NCBI RefSeq assembly: GCF_001542625.1
Contig: NZ_CP016279.1
Location: forward strand, 10,354,001 to 10,418,000
DNA length: 64,000 bases
Source of the DNA: Streptomyces griseochromogenes
GTDB lineage: Bacteria > Actinomycetota > Actinomycetes > Streptomycetales > Streptomycetaceae
Direction of reading: 5' to 3'
Part shown: in pieces, positions 36,429 to 42,896 of the stretch
How positions within the stretch are numbered: position 1 is the stretch's first letter
How the letters are laid out: each line of letters begins with the position of its first letter
Position numbers and translations under genes: made by a program
Notes under the pieces: generated by a model
Database searches by the model: none
The model's input: the letters and a program-made list of their open reading frames with translations, nothing else
What the model was told of the DNA's origin: nothing

Positions 36429-36854
36429 ATGCGAGCGGTGGTGCAGAGAGTGGACGGCGCGAGCGTCGTCGTGGACGGCGCGACGGTGGGCGCGATCGAG
36501 GGCGAGGGGCTGTGCGTCCTCGTCGGCGTCACCCACGAGGACACCAAGGAGAAGGCGGCCCAACTGGCCCGCAAACTCTGGTCGATCCGGATGCTCCAGG
36601 ACGAGAAGTCGTGCAGCGACATCGACGCCCCGCTGCTCGTCATCAGCCAGTTCACCCTTTACGGCGACGCCCGCAAGGGCCGCCGCCCCACCTGGAACGC
36701 GGCCGCCCCCGGCGAGAGCGCCGAACCGCTGGTGGACGAGGTGGTCGCCCAGCTGCGCGCACTGGGTGCCACGGTGGCCACGGGCCGGTTCGGGGCGAAG
36801 ATGCGGGTGTCCCTGACGAACGACGGCCCGTTCACCGTGCTTCTGGAGATCTGA
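36429..36854 (+). CDS. dtd: D-aminoacyl-tRNA deacylase
   Basis: Proofreading enzyme that hydrolyses D-amino acids (and Gly) from mischarged tRNAs. 141 residues, exactly the family length. Conserved motifs [28 protein letters not shown] (catalytic SQFTL) and the C-terminal cross-subunit motif LTNDGPFT (normally NxGPxT/V) are all present. ATG at 36429. Read divergently from rsiG. Confidence 0.95.
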   Translation: MRAVVQRVDGASVVVDGATVGAIEGEGLCVLVGVTHEDTKEKAAQLARKLWSIRMLQDEKSCSDIDAPLLVISQFTLYGDARKGRRPTWNAAAPGESAEPLVDEVVAQLRALGATVATGRFGAKMRVSLTNDGPFTVLLEI

Positions 36855-36898
36855 GATCCCCCCGAGTGGGGGCGATCAGACCCGAGTCGCACCGCGCC

Positions 36899-37864
36899 TC
36901 AGGGCTCCACGACGACTTCCTGGGCGGCGGCCGTGTTCCCGGCGACCAGGGGCTCGTCCACGGGGACGTTCCGCTTGACCAGCGCCAGTGCCACCGGACC
37001 CAGCTCGTAGTGACGCACCGAGGTCGTCACGAAGCCGATCTTGCGTCCGTCCGGGCCCTCACCGGCGACCCGGATCTCCGTGCCCGGCGCGGGCAGATGG
37101 ACCTCACTGCCGTCCAGGTGCAGAAAGACCAGCCTCCGAGGCGGCTTGCCCAGGTTCTGCACGCGGGCGACCGTCTCCTGCCCCCGGTAGCAGCCCTTCT
37201 GGAGGTGGACCGCGGTGCCGATCCAGCCCAGCTCGTGCGGGATGGTGCGGTGGTCGGTCTCGAAGCCGAGGCGGGGGCGGTGATGCTCGACCCGCAGCGC
37301 CTCGTGGGCGAGCAGGCCGACGGCGGGTCCCGCCTTCGCCGCGAAGTCCTCCAGCTGCGCCCGCGGCAGGAACACATCACGGCCGTACGCCGTCTCGCGC
37401 ACGACGACGCCCTCCGGCACCTCGGCGATCGACCCGGCCGGCAGATACACCACGGCGACATCGGCCGTGCGGTCGGCGACATCGACGCGGTAGAAGAACT
37501 TCATGGACTCCAGGTACGCGATCAGCGCCTCCTGGGTGCCGGGCTCCACATGGGCCCAGACCGTCGTACCGTCGTCCACCAGGTACAGGGCGTGCTCGAT
37601 GTGCCCGTGCGCGGAGAGGATCAGCGCCTCGGTGGCCTCGCCCGCGGGCAGATCGCTGACGTGCTGGGTGAGCAGCAGATGCAGCCAGCTCAGACGGTCC
37701 TCGCCGGTGACGGTGACCACCCCGCGGTGGGAGAGGTCGACGAAGCCGGTGCCGTCGGCGAGGGCGCGCTGCTCGCGGAACAGGTCGCCGTAGTGGGCGG
37801 CGACGCCTTCGTCCACGCCCTCGGCGGGGACGGCGCCGGGCAGGGACAGCAGAGGGCTCTTCAT
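36899..37864 (-). CDS. ygfZ: YgfZ/GcvT-like folate-binding protein
   Basis: 321 residues. YgfZ proteins use tetrahydrofolate to support iron-sulfur cluster enzymes. The N-terminal GcvT-like domain has DLSHRGVVTVTGEDRLSWLH. The diagnostic motif K-G-C-Y-x-G-Q-E is present as KGCYRGQETVAR near residue 220, with the conserved cysteine. Transcribed upstream of nothing on its own strand but 10 bases downstream of nur, so co-transcription is likely. Confidence 0.93.
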   Translation of the reverse strand: MKSPLLSLPGAVPAEGVDEGVAAHYGDLFREQRALADGTGFVDLSHRGVVTVTGEDRLSWLHLLLTQHVSDLPAGEATEALILSAHGHIEHALYLVDDGTTVWAHVEPGTQEALIAYLESMKFFYRVDVADRTADVAVVYLPAGSIAEVPEGVVVRETAYGRDVFLPRAQLEDFAAKAGPAVGLLAHEALRVEHHRPRLGFETDHRTIPHELGWIGTAVHLQKGCYRGQETVARVQNLGKPPRRLVFLHLDGSEVHLPAPGTEIRVAGEGPDGRKIGFVTTSVRHYELGPVALALVKRNVPVDEPLVAGNTAAAQEVVVEP

Positions 37865-37874
37865 ACGGGTAAGC

Positions 37875-38312
37875 CTACGACTTGGTACTTGAACCCTTGA
37901 GCGAACAGGCCTGACAGCGGCCGAAGATCGCGAAGTGCTTCATGTCGGTGTCGAAGCCGAACTGGTCCCGCAGCTTGGCCGTGAAGTCCGCGGCCACCTC
38001 GACGTCCGCCTCGATGACGTTCTCGCAGTCGCGGCACACCAGGTGGAGATGGTGGTGGCGGTCGGCGAGGTGGTAGGTGGGCGCCCCGTGGCCGAGGTGG
38101 GCGTGACTGACCAGGCCCAGCTCCTCCAGCAGCTCCAGCGTGCGGTAGACGGTGGAAATGTTGACCCCCGACGCCGTCTTCCTCACCTCGCCGAGGATGT
38201 CGTCGGGGGTCGCGTGCTCCAGGGTGTCCACGGCTTCGAGCACGAGTTGCCGCTGCGGCGTCAGCCGGTAGCCGCGCTGCCTGAGGTCGCTCTTCCAGTC
38301 GGTGCTCACCAC
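37875..38312 (-). CDS. nur: Nickel-responsive Fur-family regulator Nur
   Basis: 145 residues, the length of S. coelicolor Nur, which senses Ni(II) and controls superoxide dismutases and nickel uptake. Winged helix: RLTPQRQLVLEAVDTLEHAT and STVYRTLELLEELGLV. Metal sites: HLADRHHHLHLVCRDC with the His cluster and the first CxxC; the second pair reads CQAC near the C-terminus. The identity as Nur rather than Zur/Fur rests on synteny and recalled sequence. GTG at 38312 is chosen by length; the next codon is also GTG. Confidence 0.9.
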   Translation of the reverse strand: MVSTDWKSDLRQRGYRLTPQRQLVLEAVDTLEHATPDDILGEVRKTASGVNISTVYRTLELLEELGLVSHAHLGHGAPTYHLADRHHHLHLVCRDCENVIEADVEVAADFTAKLRDQFGFDTDMKHFAIFGRCQACSLKGSSTKS

Positions 38313-38328
38313 ACCACAGAGCATAGGA

Positions 38329-38904
38329 CTACTTGAAGAATGCGATCCCGTCGTCCGGCATGTCGTCCGGCAGGGCCTTGGCCCAGCGCTCGACGTCCTC
38401 CGGGGTGACGACCTTCTTCAGGTGGGCCGACATGTAGGGGCGCAGCTCGACCTCGGGGGTCTGCTTCTCGCCGACCCACATCAGGTCGCTCTTGACGTAG
38501 CCGTACAGGCGCTGGCCGCCGCTGTACGGGCCGGAGGCTGCCGTGCGCGCCACGGTGTCCGTGACCAGGTCGATCTGCGGCTTCTTGGCGGCCAGCTCGC
38601 CGTACCAGATCTCCACGACGCCGTCGTCGCGCGTCATCGTGACCTCGACCTTGCGGTCGGCGTCGATCCGCCAGAAGCCGGACTCCGACTCCAGCGGGCG
38701 GACCTTGTTGCCGTCGTTGTCCAGCACCCAGGTGCGGGAGTGGTACTCCAGGAAGTCCCGGCCGTCGTGGCTGAAGGTGACTTCCTGCCCGAAGTTGCAC
38801 TTCTCCGAGCCGGGGAAGTCGTGCACGCCCGCGCCGGCCCAGTTACCGAGCAGGAAGGCGAGCGGGACGAGGTCCTTGTGCAGGTCGGACGGGATCTCGA
38901 TCAT
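38329..38904 (-). CDS. Nitrobindin-like FABP heme-binding protein
   Basis: 191 residues, DUF1794/nitrobindin beta-barrel. The family motif GxWxGxG appears as LGNWAGAGVHDFPG. Further strands: FLEYHSRTWVLDNDG and the segment VEVTMTRDDGVVEIWYG. The proximal heme His region is near YMSAHLKKV. Members bind ferric heme and react with NO or peroxynitrite. Transcribed just upstream of nur on the same strand. Confidence 0.9.
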   Translation of the reverse strand: MIEIPSDLHKDLVPLAFLLGNWAGAGVHDFPGSEKCNFGQEVTFSHDGRDFLEYHSRTWVLDNDGNKVRPLESESGFWRIDADRKVEVTMTRDDGVVEIWYGELAAKKPQIDLVTDTVARTAASGPYSGGQRLYGYVKSDLMWVGEKQTPEVELRPYMSAHLKKVVTPEDVERWAKALPDDMPDDGIAFFK

Positions 38905-38927
38905 GAGGGGCGGTTCCTAGGTGGGGG

Positions 38928-39026
38928 TCAGCGCTGGCCCTGGTACAGCTTCTTCACGGTCAGTCCGGCGAAGGCGAGGACGCCGACGCAGACCAGGACC
39001 AGCAGGGTTTCGAAGAAGATCTCCAC
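38928..39026 (-). CDS. 32-residue single-pass membrane peptide
   Basis: A GTG at 39026 preceded by AAGGAG at ideal spacing opens a 32-codon frame: acidic start (VEIFFE), one membrane helix (TLLVLVCVGVLAFAGLTV) and a basic end KKLYQGQR. The layout is a genuine small membrane protein. It lies 23 bases upstream of the nitrobindin-like gene. Function unknown. Confidence 0.75.
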   Translation of the reverse strand: MEIFFETLLVLVCVGVLAFAGLTVKKLYQGQR

Positions 39027-39192
39027 GGGTGCTCCTTGAGCGAGGGTGGGCGTACGACAGAGCCGGGGCCCAGCTTACGCGGCCGGGGCCCTGCCCTCCT
39101 GACGAGGGCCCGTCGGCAGACCGGGCCGGCTCCGGCCGACGGCGCCCGGCCGGCACGGGTGGGCGGAGCCCTGTGCGGGCTACGCTTCCGGC

Positions 39193-39555
39193 ATGGCGAA
39201 GAAGCTCGTGATCAAGGTGACTGCCGGCTCCGATGCCCCCGAGCGCTGCTCGCAGGCGTTCACGGTGGCGGCGGTGGCCGTGGCCAGCGGGGTCGATGTC
39301 TCCCTGTGGCTGACCGGTGAGTCGTCCTGGTTCGCGCTGCCGGGGCGCGCCGCCGAGTTCGAGCTGCCGCACGCGGCGCCGCTGCCGGACCTGATCGACT
39401 CGATCCTCGCGGCCGGCCGCGTCACGCTGTGCACGCAGTGCGCCGCCCGGCGCGAGATCACCGAGAAGGACGTCCTCGAGGGCGTACGGATCGCGGGCGC
39501 GCAGGTCTTCGTACAGGAGTCACTGGCGGACGACACCCAGGCGCTCGTGTACTGA
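39193..39555 (+). CDS. DsrE-family protein
   Basis: 120 residues. DsrE/F-like fold associated with persulfide relay. The conserved Cys pair lies in RVTLCTQCAARREI near residue 80, suitable for sulfur transfer. N-terminus KLVIKVTAGSDAPERCSQAF has another cysteine. It is isolated, with no tus operon beside it, so function is inferred from fold only. Confidence 0.87.
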   Translation: MAKKLVIKVTAGSDAPERCSQAFTVAAVAVASGVDVSLWLTGESSWFALPGRAAEFELPHAAPLPDLIDSILAAGRVTLCTQCAARREITEKDVLEGVRIAGAQVFVQESLADDTQALVY

Positions 39556-39573
39556 ACAGTCCCTGCCACGACG

Positions 39574-39837
39574 CTACGACCTGGGCCGCTTCTTGCCGTC
39601 CAGCTCGTCCCACCACTCGTCGGACTGCGGGTCCCCGGAGGGATCGTCCCACCAGCGGTCCTCCGGCCCCCGCCGGTTGGCCATCACCGCGGCGACCGGC
39701 GGGATGACCATGGCCACCACGCACATCCCGACGGCCGCGGGAACCGACCAGAGGCGCACGACTGCCCACGCCAGGACGAAGAGGACGATGCACGTCCCCA
39801 TCATGGCGAAGTACACGTGACGTCGCCGTGCGTACAT
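39574..39837 (-). CDS. DUF3099 small membrane protein
   Basis: 87 residues. A basic start (MYARRRHVYF), two membrane helices (about 8-28 and 32-52), then an acidic Trp/Asp-rich tail (RWWDDPSGDPQSDEWWDELD) and a basic end. The pattern matches the actinobacterial DUF3099 family. ATG at 39837 chosen by family N-terminus. Confidence 0.85.
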   Translation of the reverse strand: MYARRRHVYFAMMGTCIVLFVLAWAVVRLWSVPAAVGMCVVAMVIPPVAAVMANRRGPEDRWWDDPSGDPQSDEWWDELDGKKRPRS

Positions 39838-40054
39838 GGTTCCAGAGTAGGTCTCCGCGTACGGTTCAGCCGTAGCGGCGATCGGCGGCACACCGGGGAA
39901 GGCGGCCACAGGAGAGGGCCGTGGAGAGACGACGGGCGGAGTCCGGCAGGCCCGGGCCCCCTGTCACAAGTGATCCACAATCGGCTGCCCGGCGGGCCGT
40001 ACGGAGCTACCGTTGCGTAGCCGTACACGTCAACGACCCGGGGGACACACCACC

Positions 40055-40792
40055 ATGCGCGCCCTGCGAATAATTCTGATTCTCGTCGTGATTCTGGGCG
40101 GGCTCTTCGTGATCGTGGACCGGGTCGCCGTGCACTTCGCCGAGAGCGAGGCCGCGGACAAGCTGAAGGCGACGCAGAACCTGGCCTCGACGCCGGACGT
40201 GAGCATCAAGGGCTTCCCGTTCCTGACCCAGGTGGCGGGCGGCTCCCTGGACGATGTCGAGGTCGGCATCAAGGACTACCAGGCGACCACCGGTACGGCG
40301 GGCAAGACGATCCGTGTGGACGACCTGAAGGCCGACATGAAGGGCGTCGACTTCTCCGGCGACTACAGCTCCGCCACCGCGGCCACCGCCACCGGCACCG
40401 CGACGATCTCCTACGACGAGCTGCTGAAGACCGCCAAGGCCGAGCCGACCCAGGTCGCCCCGGGCGTCACCGCCGAGGTCGTCGGCCTCTCCGACGGCGG
40501 CAACGGCAAGATCAAGGTCGCGGTGGCGGCCACCGTCTTCGGCGCCAAGCTGCCCGAGCCGGTCTATGTGCTCAGCTCGGTCGCGGTGGAGAACGACAAG
40601 GTGAAGGTGCACGCCGACGCCCTGCCGAGGCTCGGCGGCGCCGACATCGCCGAGGGCCGCATCCGGCAGATCACCGACTTCCAGCAGGCCGTCGACCACC
40701 TCCCCGGCGGCATCAAGCTGGACAAGGTGCAGGCCGCCAAGGACGGCGTGGAGATCAGCGTGAAGGGTTCGGACGTCAAGCTGGCGGGGTAG
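40055..40792 (+). CDS. DUF2993 (LmeA-like) membrane-anchored protein
   Basis: 245 residues. One N-terminal membrane helix (LRIILILVVILGGLFVIVDR), then an extracytoplasmic TULIP-like lipid-binding domain: AESEAADKLKATQNLASTPD, IKGFPFLTQVAGGSLDDVEV. In mycobacteria the homologue LmeA takes part in lipomannan maturation. ATG at 40055. The promoter side holds a short non-coding region. Confidence 0.9.
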   Translation: MRALRIILILVVILGGLFVIVDRVAVHFAESEAADKLKATQNLASTPDVSIKGFPFLTQVAGGSLDDVEVGIKDYQATTGTAGKTIRVDDLKADMKGVDFSGDYSSATAATATGTATISYDELLKTAKAEPTQVAPGVTAEVVGLSDGGNGKIKVAVAATVFGAKLPEPVYVLSSVAVENDKVKVHADALPRLGGADIAEGRIRQITDFQQAVDHLPGGIKLDKVQAAKDGVEISVKGSDVKLAG

Positions 40793-40985
40793 GACGACCG
40801 ATCGAGCCTCGGTGTCCGAGTGGCGAGACGCCTCGTCCGTACCGCAGATGCATGGAGCGACCCCAGCGCCCGGAAGCCGTGGAACGCGGCTCCGGGCGCG
40901 TCTCATGTCCCGCTATACGGACGATCGCGTCTCAGCATGCGACACACCGGTGACATGCCCACCGGACGTCCCTACGATCGGGGCC

Positions 40986-41066
40986 ATGAAGCGACAGGCG
41001 GTTCTCACAAAGCGGCGGGCAGTGGACCTGTGCCGCGTTGCCGCCATGCTCTGTCGCCCCTTCTGA
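40986..41066 (+). CDS. Cysteine-codon leader peptide upstream of sulfurtransferase
   Basis: 26 residues: a basic start (MKRQAVLTKRRAVDLCRVAA, then MLCRPF). The repeated LCR/LCR cysteine codons mark the actinobacterial class of leader peptides found ahead of sulfur-metabolism genes, where ribosome stalling at Cys codons controls the downstream gene. It sits 140 bases before the thiosulfate sulfurtransferase start. Confidence 0.8.
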   Translation: MKRQAVLTKRRAVDLCRVAAMLCRPF

Positions 41067-41130
41067 GCGAAATTCCGCGGGGAATCCCGTGGATGCCGCA
41101 TTCTCAGCCGCCCTGTCTGGAAGGGCACCC

Positions 41131-41157
41131 GTGCGCCGCTCGGGCCTGAGCGCGCAC
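41131..41157 (+). promoter_or_regulatory. Hairpin between leader peptide and sulfurtransferase
   Basis: Stem GTGCG + CGCTC (one bulged C) pairing with GAGCG + CGCAC, loop GGGCCT. Position after the leader peptide fits an attenuator or an element masking the downstream ribosome binding site, but the folding is read by eye. Confidence 0.45.
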
Positions 41158-41205
41158 CCTCGCTATACGCACCCCCCGCCGTAACTGCCCCGGAGGAGAT
41201 TGAGC

Positions 41206-42045
41206 ATGAGCCGCAGCGACGTCCTGGTCGACGCCGACTGGCTCCAGGAGCACCTGGACGACCCGACCATCGCCATCGTCGAGGTGGACGAGGACACGTC
41301 CGCCTACGAGAAGAACCACATCAGGAACGCGATCCGCATCGACTGGACCAAGGACCTCCAGGACCCGGTGCGCCGCGACTTCGTCGACCAGGCGGGCTTC
41401 GAGAAGCTCCTCTCGTCGAAGGGCATCGGCAACGACACCCTGGTGATCCTCTACGGCGGCAACAACAACTGGTTCGCCTCCTACGCCTACTGGTACTTCA
41501 AGCTGTACGGCCACGAGAACGTCAAGCTCCTCGACGGCGGCCGCAAGAAGTGGGAGCTGGACGCCCGCGAGCTGGTCGAGGAGGTGCCCGAGCGCGCCGG
41601 TACCGCTTACAAGGCCCAGCCGCAGAACACCTCGATCCGGGCCTTCCGCGACGACGTCGTGGCGGCCATCGGCTCGTACAACCTGGTCGACGTCCGCTCG
41701 CCCGACGAGTTCTCCGGCAAGCTGCTCGCGCCGGCCCACCTCCCGCAGGAGCAGTCGCAGCGCCCGGGCCACGTCCCGACCGCGAAGAACATCCCGTGGT
41801 CGAAGAACGCCAACGACGACGGCACCTTCAAGTCGGACGACGACCTGAAGGAGCTGTACGCCACCGAGAACGTGGACCTCGCCAGGGACACGATCGCCTA
41901 CTGCCGCATCGGTGAGCGTTCGGCCCTGACCTGGTTCGTGCTGCACGAGCTGCTGGGCGTCCAGAACGTCAAGAACTACGACGGCTCCTGGACCGAGTAC
42001 GGCTCCCTCGTCGGCGTGCCGATCGAGCTCGGCGCCGGCAAGTAA
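41206..42045 (+). CDS. Thiosulfate sulfurtransferase (rhodanese)
   Basis: 279 residues, two rhodanese domains. Transfers sulfane sulfur from thiosulfate to cyanide or thiol acceptors. The C-terminal domain carries the active-site loop CRIGERS with Cys233. The N-terminal domain has the CDC25-like entry HIRNAIRIDWTKDLQD, and the linker DVRSPDEFSGK is typical. Ribosome site CGGAGGAGATTGAGC. It is 44 bases upstream of the DUF1416 gene, its conserved actinobacterial partner. Confidence 0.95.
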   Translation: MSRSDVLVDADWLQEHLDDPTIAIVEVDEDTSAYEKNHIRNAIRIDWTKDLQDPVRRDFVDQAGFEKLLSSKGIGNDTLVILYGGNNNWFASYAYWYFKLYGHENVKLLDGGRKKWELDARELVEEVPERAGTAYKAQPQNTSIRAFRDDVVAAIGSYNLVDVRSPDEFSGKLLAPAHLPQEQSQRPGHVPTAKNIPWSKNANDDGTFKSDDDLKELYATENVDLARDTIAYCRIGERSALTWFVLHELLGVQNVKNYDGSWTEYGSLVGVPIELGAGK

Positions 42046-42089
42046 TCCCACCCGACCGACCTTCTGGTCAGACCCCTCTGGAGAAAGAC

Positions 42090-42377
42090 ATGTGTGGAGC
42101 GAAGGCCGGCGGCCCCGACGCCTCGACGATCAAGCCCGGTGAGACCACGATCCAGGGTCAGGTGACCCGCGACGGCGAGCCGGTGACGGGCTACGTGCGT
42201 CTCCTGGACTCGACCGGAGAGTTCACCGCGGAGGTGCCCACCTCCGCCACGGGCCAGTTCCGCTTCTACGCGGCCGAGGGCACCTGGACCGTGCGGGCTC
42301 TCGTTCCCGGCGCCACGGCCGACCGTACGGTCGTCGCCCAGAAGGGCGGGCTGGCGGAGGTCGCCATCGCGGTCTGA
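42090..42377 (+). CDS. DUF1416 protein
   Basis: 95 residues, a small beta-sandwich (transthyretin/CNA-B-like) always found next to actinobacterial thiosulfate sulfurtransferase. Starts MCGAKAGGPDAST with a near-N-terminal cysteine that could accept sulfur. GQFRFYAAEGTWTVRALVPG is a typical Cna-B-like repeat segment. Likely an accessory of the sulfurtransferase. Confidence 0.9.
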   Translation: MCGAKAGGPDASTIKPGETTIQGQVTRDGEPVTGYVRLLDSTGEFTAEVPTSATGQFRFYAAEGTWTVRALVPGATADRTVVAQKGGLAEVAIAV

Positions 42378-42418
42378 ACGGACCGGACGGGCTCAGTGAC
42401 GGGCTCTCAGTGACGGGC

Positions 42419-42468
42419 CGAAGGGCCGTACCCCCTGGGTTGGACGCCAGTGGGGGTACGGCCCTTCG
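42419..42468. terminator. Strong terminator after the sulfurtransferase operon
   Basis: Perfect 17-bp arms (42419-42435 and 42452-42468) around a 16-base loop, 42 bases after the DUF1416 stop. Confidence 0.9.
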
Positions 42469-42481
42469 GCTTCCCGCCGCC

Positions 42482-42605
42482 TCATGGGCGCGCCCCCTCC
42501 GCCCCGCCGACGCACACCCGCGTGCCGTGCTTCGGGAGGTAGCAGGCGGTGACGCGGTCCGGCGTCCGCGTGGTGAGCATCGGTGTGGAGAGGTAGCCGC
42601 CGGTC
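42482..42605 (-). pseudogene. C-terminal remnant of an unidentified minus-strand gene
   Basis: The minus-strand frame reads KTGGYLSTPMLTTRTPDRV, then TACYLPKHGTRVCVGG and ends GARP-stop. It looks protein-like, with two cysteines, but has no start; upstream sequence is replaced by another gene's remnant. Confidence 0.4.
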
Positions 42606-42627
42606 TTCGCCGGGCGACGGGGCGCCC

Positions 42628-42696
42628 ATGTACCGGACCTCGACGGGCAACGTCTATGCCAACGAGGGCAGCCACTGGGACATCACGTTCAAGTGA
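42628..42696 (+). pseudogene. C-terminal remnant of an unidentified plus-strand gene
   Basis: Plus-strand frame MYRTSTGNVYANEGSHWDIT, then FK-stop. It reads like the last strand of a beta-rich secreted protein. It abuts the previous remnant with no room for the 5' part of either gene, indicating a deletion junction. Confidence 0.4.
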
Positions 42697-42896
42697 CCGC
42701 CCGCGCGAAGAGGGCCGCATTCCCCTGCCGGGGGGGTGCGACTCTTCGGCCTGAGGTGCGGGGGCGTCATGTGTGCCGCGCGCACCGGGACGAAAACACC
42801 TGAGCGGCTTTCATGGACGAAATCAAGTCAAAGCCGGTTATATGACCTTGAGTTGGGGCGTAGCGCCGCCTTCTGGGTCTCTCCTATTCTCATTTC
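42697..42896. other. Gap before the orphan pectate-lyase-like gene
   Basis: About 200 bases of upstream region, noticeably richer in A+T near 42800-42895 than its surroundings. It probably holds the promoter of the next gene; no specific hexamers assigned. Confidence 0.4.
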
